Shown here piece by piece: positions 45,488 to 54,467 of a stretch of DNA of 64,000 nt (positions are counted from its first letter, which is position 1; the number at the start of each line of letters is the position of its first letter). The position numbers were made by a program, and so were the translations under genes. The notes beneath the pieces are model-generated. The model saw nothing but the letters and a program-made list of their open reading frames with translations. It ran no database searches and had not been told where the DNA came from. The stretch comes from Alternaria dauci (Eukaryota; Ascomycota; Dothideomycetes; Pleosporales; Pleosporaceae): contig NC_091272.1 in NCBI RefSeq assembly GCF_042100115.1, forward strand, positions 620,001 through 684,000, given 5' to 3'.

Positions 45488-47530
45488 ATGTCGGCTCAAC
45501 CGCGAAGTCGGCTGACTTGCGCAGCTTGTGCAAGGAGGAAAGTCAAATGCAGCAAGACGGTACCCTGCGACAATTGCGTCAGGAGAGGCCAACAAGATAC
45601 GTGTGGCGTCGACAACTTCCATCGCGACATAAGCCCTCCACCACCGTCTTCAGAGTCAAGAGCCCATGAGCTTGACTATCTGCGACAGCGAGTCGCACAG
45701 CTCGAAAGCGAGACGAGCCAGCGAAGCTCCATGGATGTTAGGACCCCACCCCGTAGTCTGCAACCCGACACGCCCCAACGTGGACTTGTTAACGTGTCCG
45801 CCGATGAGGCCGACGATTCGACCGTCTCGCGAGATGCTGCGACCGTGCTAGAGTTTTTGGCTTGGGGAAGGAGGAAAGACCCCGACTGCCACACTGTCGC
45901 CTCTCTTGAACCCGCCGATGACGTACCCGCCGAAGTTGGATCGGGTACACTAGAGGACTTGTCGCAACTTCCAGTGCTTCAACTCCTGCTACCGAGTTCA
46001 CACCAAGTGCGACAGTTGGTCGACTATCATCGTGACTGTCTGCTGTGGTATCACGGCAGCTACTTCGCTCCCACTTTCCAGGCGCAGCTTCGCGATTTTT
46101 ACGACAAGCATGACGGACTCATAAATCAGACCTCTGTGGATCTACAGTGGGTGGCCCTAATGTTCTCTATTCTCACTGCGAGTCTCGTTTGCGCACCTGA
46201 TACGCGTGCGGAATCATGGGGTTTCGATCAGATCGAACGACAAAAGCTATCGCGGCGATGGTACCAGGCCATATACATCTGTCTCAACCGTGCAGATTAT
46301 ACGAGCAATTTGAGCATTCTCTCATGCCAGGCTATCGCTACGGCAACTGTCTCAGCTCATCTCTTGGGATTCAGTACGAAGCAGAGCATCCATCTTGCTA
46401 CCGCGGTCCGCATTGCACAATCTTTGGGCATCCATCGTTTGGGATCAGATACTGGGAGAGGTAATGTATCGAACGAGACTGGTCGCCGGGTATGGTGTCA
46501 GCTTTGCAGCCAAGACTGGTTCAGCATACCTTTCTCAGAGAGCTATCTCATCAGCCCCAGGTACTCAACATCTGCACCACCCTCGAATAGCCACGACCAT
46601 GATTTGCTTCCAGCCGATCCAGACATCCCTACCATCACTAGCTACTCTCGATTTCTGCGCGACATTGCAATAATCATGCCCCAACTTCAAGATGGCCTCA
46701 TCTCATCTAATACACCCTATACTCGTTATGAGAAAGTCCTGCATTGGGACGCACGACTCCGCGGACTAGCTACCCGCGAAAGGCCGTTGTTCATGAAGAA
46801 TACACCTTTGGATCCATCCTGGCCGGCGTGGGTACCTTGGGCGCGACGTGCTCTGGCCATCACCTCGAGTCACAAGATCATTATGATTCATCGCTCGTTT
46901 CTACTAGACAGCTTTGTCAACCCCGCCTTTGCATTTACCCGCCGGACATGCCTAGCAGCCTCGAAAACGATTATCAAGGAGTACAAGTGCCTCCTCGGGG
47001 AAGATGGTCCTACCTTGTGGATTCATCAAGCATTCGCCGTCGCTGCATCCATCACCTTGTTACTCGACGTACTCCATCATGACGTGTACGACAATGAAAG
47101 TTTGGAGCACCGCGAACTCGTTCAAGATATTATACAAATCCTTCAACTGCGCCCAGAGAGCATGATCGCTACGAGAGGTAGCAGGCTTCTTGAAGCTCTG
47201 GTTACTCAGACGTCTCAGGATATCCTAGCGCAGCGAAGGAGGAAACGTAATAGAGACGGCACATCCGTTACCAAATTCGATGTTTCGGCATTGGTGAAGG
47301 ACTTTTATCGAACGAACAGTGGCAATGGAAACTCTTTGCCGCATAATATAGGCACGTCGCCTTGTCCGATTGAGCCGCGTTCCGTATACCACTCGCAAGA
47401 GGATGATCCAATCTCAGCAGGTTTTGGGCAATTAGAACCCAACTTTCCGTCATCAACGTCAGGTCTAGGAGGCACCAACTATTTCGATGATCTCTTATAT
47501 CTAGCAAACCATGACTTTACAGGCGCTTGA
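45488..47530 (+). CDS. Zn2Cys6 transcription factor, candidate cluster regulator
   Basis: Single exon, 680 residues. The zinc cluster starts near the N-terminus with Cys at 11, 14, 21, 27, 30 and 39 (CAACARRKVKC, then CDNCVRR). A coiled dimerisation helix follows (LDYLRQRVAQLESE). The fungal-specific middle-homology domain covers about 155-480, with VDYHRDCLLWYHGSYFAPTF and IHLATAVRIAQSLGIHRLG. The C-terminus is Ser/Asn/Gly-rich. It lies between the NCS1 permease and the hydrolase/dioxygenase genes. Promoters of these neighbours share TCGGCCG elements, so it is the obvious candidate pathway regulator; that link is inference. Confidence 0.87.
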   Translation: MSAQPRSRLTCAACARRKVKCSKTVPCDNCVRRGQQDTCGVDNFHRDISPPPPSSESRAHELDYLRQRVAQLESETSQRSSMDVRTPPRSLQPDTPQRGLVNVSADEADDSTVSRDAATVLEFLAWGRRKDPDCHTVASLEPADDVPAEVGSGTLEDLSQLPVLQLLLPSSHQVRQLVDYHRDCLLWYHGSYFAPTFQAQLRDFYDKHDGLINQTSVDLQWVALMFSILTASLVCAPDTRAESWGFDQIERQKLSRRWYQAIYICLNRADYTSNLSILSCQAIATATVSAHLLGFSTKQSIHLATAVRIAQSLGIHRLGSDTGRGNVSNETGRRVWCQLCSQDWFSIPFSESYLISPRYSTSAPPSNSHDHDLLPADPDIPTITSYSRFLRDIAIIMPQLQDGLISSNTPYTRYEKVLHWDARLRGLATRERPLFMKNTPLDPSWPAWVPWARRALAITSSHKIIMIHRSFLLDSFVNPAFAFTRRTCLAASKTIIKEYKCLLGEDGPTLWIHQAFAVAASITLLLDVLHHDVYDNESLEHRELVQDIIQILQLRPESMIATRGSRLLEALVTQTSQDILAQRRRKRNRDGTSVTKFDVSALVKDFYRTNSGNGNSLPHNIGTSPCPIEPRSVYHSQEDDPISAGFGQLEPNFPSSTSGLGGTNYFDDLLYLANHDFTGA

Positions 47531-47648
47531 TCCACGGCCAGCATCCATTCACCATGGCATACTATTCTCTACAAAATGTGGAACGAAAGCTATATCACAA
47601 GTCGCTTTTTTTGACCATTGACATCAACACGCGGCATTTGCCATCTCA

Positions 47649-48567
47649 CTAAGCCATGGTTTCGAATAGCTGTTGTATCGCTCTCTCAACGCCGGGAAGA
47701 TCCTCCAATATCGGTTGATGTCCACTTTGAACAACGACGACCCAACTCCTTCCCCCAACCAGTGAGCTGAGACCTTTCGATCGCTCCACTGGGCTGATCA
47801 TATCCTTGTCTCCTGCCACGAAGACAATAGGGCAGGTGATGTCTTTGTACTGCGGGTCAGTGTGACTAGTAGCCACGATAGCTTCACATATCTGCGCATA
47901 GGCTTCTGGATCTGCAGAGCTCACGTCAATCCGCACAGCTTCTCTAGCGGCCGGGTCTACTTTTCGGAATTGCCTATAAGTTTGTCGTCAGCGGATTCTC
48001 AAACATTCACCAGACTTCAAGCCACACATACGTGTCGTCGTAAAAGTTTGATTTGGTCGCGACAGTTGCCGCATAGCTGATGCCTTTCTCCCTCACCGCA
48101 GCCGCGAGGTCGAGCATGCGTTGCCGGACTGCTGGTATGTGGCCTGCCGCTCTACCAGGACCAATGAGTACGAGGCCTGTAACGATTTGCGGATATCTCG
48201 CGGCATAGTGCAAAGCAATAATGGCACCGAGAGAGTGTCCGATGATGACGACTCCGGATGAAGCTGGGTCGCTCGAAGTTCCTTGTAAAGATGCGACGAG
48301 GTCGCTCAAGTCGGCGACATGGCTTTTTATAGAAATTGGTTCTTCAGATTCTGCTAATGGTGTCTTTCCGAAGCCAGGAAAGTCGATGAGAACGAGGCTA
48401 TGGGTCTGAGGCAAAGAGGATACGAGTGGCAAAAATGTCTCGGTTGAGCCACCCAATCCGTGTAGGCAGACTAGAAGCGGGCCAGAAGGGTTACCACCTT
48501 GCAGATAATGTGTCCTTGTACCAGAAGCCGTGATGAAGTACGAAGATGTAAGATTGCGGGCAATCAT
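47649..48567 (-). CDS. Alpha/beta hydrolase
   Basis: Two exons on the reverse strand, 48032..48567 and 47649..47973 (286 residues). The fold is clear: oxyanion segment LLVCLHGLGGS at about 31-41, strand VLIDFPGFGKT, nucleophile elbow GHSLG with Ser112, acid in FVAGDKDM (Asp234 or 236) and His264 in QSGHQPILEDL. It resembles small esterase/lactonase-type enzymes (3-oxoadipate enol-lactonase-like). No signal peptide, so cytosolic. It is divergent from the first XanA-like dioxygenase and shares its promoter, which carries CTCGGCCGAG. A ring-opening or ester/amide-cleaving step in the same pathway would fit but is not shown. Confidence 0.86.
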
Positions 48568-48961
48568 GTCGGAAGCATGGGAGTGATATCACAGGCCATG
48601 GACGAAGAACTCGTGGCTGTACAAATACGACAGCAAAGATCCTGTACAGCTGCGTCTTTGAACGATATGGATAGCTAAGTGACTTTCCTGGTGTGTCTAG
48701 AGGTTTGCGGAAGTGGATACTCGGCCGAGATACCGAAGGTGGCTGATCGGATCCCGAGGTGGTATCAATCCACCTAGCCCGCGATCGTCGCCCCGGAGTG
48801 GACATCATTCAACCTTGCTCCTAGCTGGCAACTAACACGTATCTGCCTAGCCTAAACTGTGCATTTCGTACAATCAGCAATGGTCTCCGGACTATCTAAG
48901 GGCCTTCTTGGTTGCAGTTTGAATATTTCGATACCCGATTCCTGTACAGCAACGCAACACA
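48568..48961. promoter_or_regulatory. Divergent promoter of hydrolase and XanA-like gene
   Basis: 394 bp containing the perfect palindrome CTCGGCCGAG at 48720-48729 and a GATA-type site (CTATCT) near 48893. Confidence 0.45.
48720..48729. promoter_or_regulatory. Palindrome CTCGGCCGAG
   Basis: Perfect 10-bp palindrome about 150 bp from the hydrolase ATG and 230 bp from the dioxygenase ATG. It has the CGG/CCG half-sites bound by Zn2Cys6 dimers. A further CCGA lies 8 bases after the first TCGG. Confidence 0.45.
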
Positions 48962-50251
48962 ATGGTCGTTACAGCAGTCATAACTGAGGAGTCCAACTGC
49001 CTGCGCCTCAAAGCAGAGAAACCTATCCTCGATCTCCCGCACGCCGATACATCCACTGGACGCGTTGTGCCCATCAAACACGCGGAAGACAGCCAAGTAG
49101 ACTTCGGCGCAGAGATCTACGGTATCGACCTGAACAACTTTACAGATGCAGACTTCGCATTCATTTCCGATGCCCTGCATAAGTGGAAATTGCTGGTTTT
49201 CAAACAGCAGCCACAGATGCTAAAGCCACAGCAACAATACTTGCTGACTGCAAAGTAAGTCGTTCATGTATACTCGATCTCCTCGTACCAACTTAGCCTT
49301 AGCTTCGACCGCGAGGAGACGACTGGTGGCTTTGCTCACGGTCATGACCCTTTCCTTACACACTATAACGGTGTCGATTTTTATGGTATTCCCAAGCGTC
49401 CAGCAATCCCAGTGCAACCACAAGTTCATATCCTTGGCCGCGGACCCGTTCCAGAAGGCCACTTCGGCTTCCCACCCGGCTTTGAAGTACAGGGTATCGA
49501 CCACGAAGAATTTCATCTTCCACCACATATACCAGCGCAAGAACGCGAAGCCGGCGCCTCACGTTTCTACCAATGGCACTTCGATGGGTCTTTGTACGAC
49601 ATCCCTCCTCCACGCGTAGGCTGCCTTCTGGCTGTCCGTACCCCCAAGGGTCCAGATGTGACCGTGCGATGGGAGGATGAAGCAGGAACCCAGATGAAAA
49701 TGGCGCCAGGAGCCACAGCAATGGTCGCTGGCAGCCGTGCGCTGGCTCTGCTCGACGAAGAGACCCGAAACATCGCAATGAATAGCAAAATCGAATACGC
49801 CCCACATGCTTTTGTGTGGATGTCAAAAGCACACAGCACCCGCCTTGGACATTCTATCGAGACTGAAGGACTTGAGATGCCGCTGGACAAACTGCCGAAG
49901 TGGGACAGAAGTAAAGTGTGTGTTTATCCCATCGTATGGACAAACCCGAAGACTGGTGAAAATTCACTGCAAGTTCATGGCCAAGGCGCGTTGAAGCTGT
50001 ACCTCAAGAGCAGCCCGAATGGGCCAGAAACGGTCGTGGAGGACTTGCAAGAAGTCAGGGCGTTTCTCGATAAGATCATGCGGCCGGCGTTGCAGCCTGA
50101 GAATATCTACGCCCATCCGCATAAAGAGCAGGATGTCATCCTCTGGTATAACCGGGCACTATGGCATAGCATTACCGAGTTTCCGAAGTCTTATGGCCCG
50201 CGCGTAATGCATCAGTGCAATATAGCGGCCAGCGATCATCCTTCTGGTTAA
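48962..50251 (+). CDS. TauD/TfdA-family dioxygenase, xanthine-dioxygenase (XanA)-like, copy 1
   Basis: Spliced as 48962..49254 and 49297..50251 (415 residues). The iron ligands are His192 and Asp194 (QWHFDG) and the distal His388 (RALWHSI). Blocks YAPHAFVWMSKAH, YPIVWTNPKTGENSLQVHG and MHQCNIAASD resemble the fungal alpha-ketoglutarate-dependent xanthine dioxygenase XanA, which converts xanthine to uric acid in fungi that lack or supplement xanthine dehydrogenase. The family is broad, so xanthine itself is not proven as substrate. It is divergent from the alpha/beta hydrolase and followed by a second paralogue 1 kb downstream. Confidence 0.85.
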
Positions 50252-51261
50252 GAGGAGAACCGCCAGAGTGTGTTTGTTGAAATAGAACATGTAATTTCTG
50301 GAGTATTAAACAAGACGAGTGCTACTCACTGAGATTCGCGTCATGCATATGTTGTTGTCTGGACGCGCCTGACCGTGATTGCGAACAATAGAGTCGATGA
50401 CGTATGGCGAGTCATGCCACACCACCATTAGTCCACCAGCCCCCTCTGCCCGTCCGTCTTTGGATGTTCCCTGAAGCACAGTTCTGCACAAAATCTCGAT
50501 TCGTTTTTCCTCGAGCCACGCAATACCATAGCGATGTCATTGTTTCGGCATGACGTCGGCTACTTGCGAAGCTCCTCTGGCGCGTCCGCACCGGGGAGCA
50601 CGCGTCACGTCGTGTCAACCTCCTAGCCTTTTCACATACAACACGCAGAGGAAGAACATCACAAATCCCCGGTCACATTTTTCACCAACTCTCTACGCGG
50701 CTCATGCTTATCACGCGTGCGTCGGCAATGTGTCGCACAGTCTGTAACAATTGACGTTGCCCAGGTGTCGGAGTATGCTATTGACCATTGCCTTCAACCT
50801 CTACGCCAATGTAACCACCAATCGGCTCACCAAATCAGGCACCGCTAGGAAGTCGGCCGAGCGCGGAAACGTTCACGTTCGGGTTTCGGCCGCGATGCGG
50901 CAACCGATAAGATAACATGCTGCATGTCAGCCACTCCCGGCGGCTAGTTCCCCTCACGCTCGGCAATGCAACAATAGTATCAAGAACAGTTTGGACAAGG
51001 TCTATGATAAGATCCGAGCTCTTAGTCGGTGATGCGGGGACGACGTTTGAGTAAGAGTGGGTGAGTGGACATAATACCACACTCAGCATATATGCAGTAG
51101 AACAGTCATGCACTCAGGGACCATGTTTGCAGACGTGTATGACATCTGGCTTCGCATTTTCACCACTTGAGCTTTCGCTTCTTCTCTTCAAAGCTTCTCA
51201 CAGGAGACCATACAAGAGGAAAATAGCTAGTTACCAAAGTTCACGACATCGACGGAGAACC
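50252..51261 (+). promoter_or_regulatory. 1-kb intergenic region upstream of second XanA-like gene
   Basis: No gene seen. It contains TCGGCCGA at 50853-50860, TCGGCCG at 50886-50892, a double GATA site CGATAAGATAA at 50905-50915 and TGATAA at 51005-51010. Confidence 0.45.
50853..50892. promoter_or_regulatory. Two TCGGCCG elements
   Basis: TCGGCCGA (50853-50860) and TCGGCCG (50886-50892), 25 bases apart and followed within 12 bases by two overlapping GATA sites. The same core occurs in the other two promoters of this group. Confidence 0.42.
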
Positions 51262-52552
51262 ATGGCGCCTGGTATCCTAGCCCCGGAGCCAACCTTTACG
51301 GTCAAGGAGATGGTGAGAAGTGCCAAGGAGAAGCACAACTTTGGGGCGGTCATTAACGATCTCGATCTTGATAACATCAGTGGTGAGTACAACATCGACT
51401 TGATGATGAAGTGCCATGAGCTGACGCTCTATTGTAGAGTCCGACGTGAAAGCACTATCTGATGCCATTTGGACCCACAAGCTGGTGGTTGTCAAGGGCC
51501 AGAAAGATCTCGCACCCATTAAGCAATGGGAGCTCGTCACACGCTTCGATCCAAAAGCACCTCACGTACACTCCCACGGTGACGTGAAGACCTTCCACAA
51601 GCAGGGCGGCTTACTGTCGGTATGAGAACCTTCATCCTGGGTGATGTGTCATACTGATTCGCCTCAGAAAGGACGTGATGTCGTCGGTATACCGGGTGCA
51701 GAAAACGTCCGTCTGATTGGCAAAGGCTACCAGGGAGCAGACCATTACGGTATCAAGGACACGACAATCAAGAAGGAAATCGCCCATGCATGGCACGACA
51801 AACCACTTCCAGCTGAAGAGTATGCTCAAGGCCATACACGCTTCCAGAGATGGCATATCGATGCACCGCTATACGCCCGCGACCCAGCCTGGTTCACAAC
51901 GCTCCGCTGCATCAAGCGACCCACATCCCCTGAACTGACCATCCACTGGGATGACGGCAGCGGTCTGACCATGACGACCGAGCCAGGTCTGACCGCCTTC
52001 TTCAGCAACGTTCAGACATACGACATGATGACAGAGCAAGAAAAGAAGATTGCTGATCACTCATGGGTCGAGTACGCACCCCACCCATACCAGTGGATGG
52101 GTGATTGCAAAGCCCAACCTCACGGCTTAGGGGTAGTAAGCCAGGGTAAAGAGAAATCCTTGGAAGATCTTGGCCCTTACGATGAGAAAGACGTCAAGCG
52201 CTACCCGATGGTATGGGTTAACCCTGTAACGGGCGAACGGGCCTTCATGGTCCATGGTATTTGCGTCCGGCGAGCTTTTGTCCGCTCGAGCGAAGATGAG
52301 GAGCCGACTATCATCGAGGATGTAGCCGAGATTAGGGAGTGGCTCAAGCCGATCCAAGAACGCGTGCTCAAGCCAGAATACATCATGCTGCCGAGAGTAG
52401 AGGAGGGTGATATCATCATGTGGGCAAACTATCAAATGTTCCATACCGCGGTGGATTATCCGGATCACTGGGGTGCGAGGACAATGCATCAGGCTAATAT
52501 TGGTGCGAGTAGCGGACCAGTTGGACCGGTGGTTATTCCAAGTGTCGCATAG
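51262..52552 (+). CDS. TauD/TfdA-family dioxygenase, xanthine-dioxygenase (XanA)-like, copy 2
   Basis: Three exons: 51262..51382, 51438..51619 and 51668..52552 (395 residues). Iron ligands His164 and Asp166 (RWHIDA) and distal His360 (MFHTAVD). The interval between Asp and the distal His is 194 residues in both copies, which supports a shared fold. YAPHPYQWMGD, YPMVWVNPVTGERAFMVHG and MHQANIGASSGP match the XanA-like pattern. The N-terminal part (HNFGAVINDLDLDNI) is the usual family opening. Sequence is clearly diverged from copy 1, and the intron positions differ, so this is not a recent tandem duplication. Confidence 0.85.
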
Positions 52553-53076
52553 TGAGAGGTAGTAACTTAGTATGGCACCAGTAAATACGGAAGATGAGAT
52601 TTCAATCAGTGTACTTACAGGGTTTTCGTTCATGTAGCGTATGTGACGATAGCAAAGCCTGGTGGAGATATGCCCAAACATACCCGCAATTGCGTTCGCA
52701 GTCCTTATAAGATCTTTTTGTTACCGTGACATACGTTATAGGTCAGCGGGTATGCTTTCTGTCCCGATGCCACCTAAGTGACATTGCACTCCAGGTGAGG
52801 TGTAAGTATCTATGTAACATCTCTACATGCATTGGTTTGCAGGATTTGCAAGAAACAATCGCCGCGCCACTGTTTGACTAGTACGCTTGGGATTTGTTTA
52901 CTAAATGTGCGACAGGTTATAGGAGTTGGTAAAAATTTTCCTGGTCGGGATTTCATCGATTCCCATAGCCTCTCAGGCATGCGGACTGCGCCAGGGTACT
53001 CACTGCAACTCAGCCTCGCTAGTTTTTGCTAAGCATATAAGGCGTCTGATCCACATATTTTCCATCGTCAGTTAAT
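52553..53076 (+). other. Intergenic region before the tRNA
   Basis: 524 bp with no ORF of note. Confidence 0.45.
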
Positions 53077-53166
53077 GGGCGCTTGGTCTAGGGGTATGAT
53101 TTTCGCTTCGCATCATCCAACGTGCGTACTTGTGAAAGGTCGTGGGTTCAATTCCCACAGCGTCCA
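53077..53166 (+). tRNA. tRNA-Ala(CGC), 18-nt intron
   Basis: The acceptor stem GGGCGCT/AGCGTCC closes with a G3:U70 wobble, the main alanine identity element, and discriminator A at 53166. The T arm is GTGGG-TTCAATT-CCCAC. The anticodon stem is TTCGC (53102-53106) with GTGAA (53132-53136); the anticodon CGC is 53109-53111. The intron sits after position 37 (53113-53130), and its TGCG can pair with CGCA of the anticodon loop, as is usual for spliced tRNAs. The body resembles a tRNA-Pro (TTGGTCTAGGGGTATGAT), so a proline identity was considered. No CCA is encoded. Confidence 0.75.
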
Positions 53167-53559
53167 ATTTTTGTCGATCTTTTTGCTTAAATGTTTCCCA
53201 CATGCGATACCAGACTCCCTGTCTGCCTGCCTTGTCTTTTGTTCTCACTATCTATGCTATGCTGTGACATGAAACTAACATCATATGCAGCAGATAATCG
53301 GACAGAAAAGGATACGTTACAATTCAACAAGCACCAATAGTGCATCTTTCTATCAACATACATGCACACGCAACAATCACGCAAGCAAGACACAAGCACA
53401 GCACAAAACGTTGTTGTTACATGACCATTATCATTCATTTATTCATTCATCCTCGAGACAGCCTAATGATTCCACATAGGTCCTACGTCCGAGTCCTGGC
53501 TTATAATGCCATTCGAAAGGAAGGTATCGCAACTAGAAGATTCCCTACACAGTCATCCC
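53167..53559. other. Intergenic region tRNA / small conserved gene
   Basis: Holds the tRNA terminator and a short ATTCATTC-type repeat near 53430. No gene seen. Confidence 0.4.
53168..53172 (+). terminator. RNA polymerase III terminator of the tRNA
   Basis: Five T residues begin one base after the discriminator. Confidence 0.75.
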
Positions 53560-53772
53560 TTAGACCTTCTTGGAAGTAGTCTCCTCAGCGTGCTTCTCCA
53601 GAGTGTGCTGGGGGTTTGAGCTCAGGCTGTCCTTGGTGTTGTCGCTGGACTTCTCAGCACCCTCCTTGGGGCCGGCACCTTGGTCGTTGACGTTGTCGGC
53701 GGTCTGGCCGGCTTGCGCACTGGATTGGCGCTCGGGCTCGGGGGACTGGCGGCCGGCGTTGGGGGCAGACAT
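53560..53772 (-). CDS. Small hydrophilic conserved-looking protein
   Basis: 70 residues, single exon, beginning MSAPNAGRQSPEPERQ and ending with a charged HTLEKHAEETTSKK segment. It resembles short, highly polar proteins found widely in filamentous ascomycetes, which I know only as hypothetical. Composition (Ser, Glu, Lys, Asn, Gln; no Cys, no Trp) suggests a disordered, possibly stress-related protein. No membrane span or signal peptide. Confidence 0.62.
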   Translation of the reverse strand: MSAPNAGRQSPEPERQSSAQAGQTADNVNDQGAGPKEGAEKSSDNTKDSLSSNPQHTLEKHAEETTSKKV

Positions 53773-54467
53773 CGTGATGGCGGTGGGTATGTGGATTGGT
53801 TTGGTGGCTGTGATGGGATGTCAGTTGATGATGGCTTCATTTAGCGGAAATGACCGCGAAGTAGGTTATTGAATGGAAGGTTGGCCAGCTGGGAGCTTGG
53901 GTTGCGTGATGGGTGGGAGCTTCGGGATACACATACAGTTGTGTAGGTGTAGTTGTAGTCTGTTCCATGATTAGCCAACGCTCGTGATGCTCCCACATCC
54001 CATCAGAACATACCTGTAGTAGAGCTTGTGAGAAGATTTGGGAGTGTCAATGGAGTTGTTCCTTCGAAGCTGCCCCTCTGCCTCTTTTCATGCGCGAAGG
54101 TGCCCCACTAGACCTGACGTCACATAGCGAAACGCGCTTGAATCGGGCAACATCGACGTCAACTTTCAATCAAACGGCGCGCAAGGGCCCATGGCGGGCA
54201 CGCGGGCCAGGGGATGGGATGCTTAGCAAGCGCGTGTGGTGCTTGCTAACAGGTTCGTTTGTGGTTCATGCAGCGATGCCCGGCCGGTAGCTATTATCGC
54301 TCAACGCGTTGGGCGCGCCTCTTTCCCCATAGGCCTCGCCGAGCTGTCCGGACATGTCGGTGGGTGTGCCGAGAGTGCAACATGTGTATATAAAGCTGTT
54401 TGAAATTGTGACTAATGCATTCATTTTGTCATGAGCTGATGACTTCGTGCTTCACTTCGCAAGCCCA
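53773..54467. other. Intergenic region small gene / GPHR gene
   Basis: 695 bp with the promoter of the small gene and the 3' end of the GPHR gene. No further gene recognised. Confidence 0.4.
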
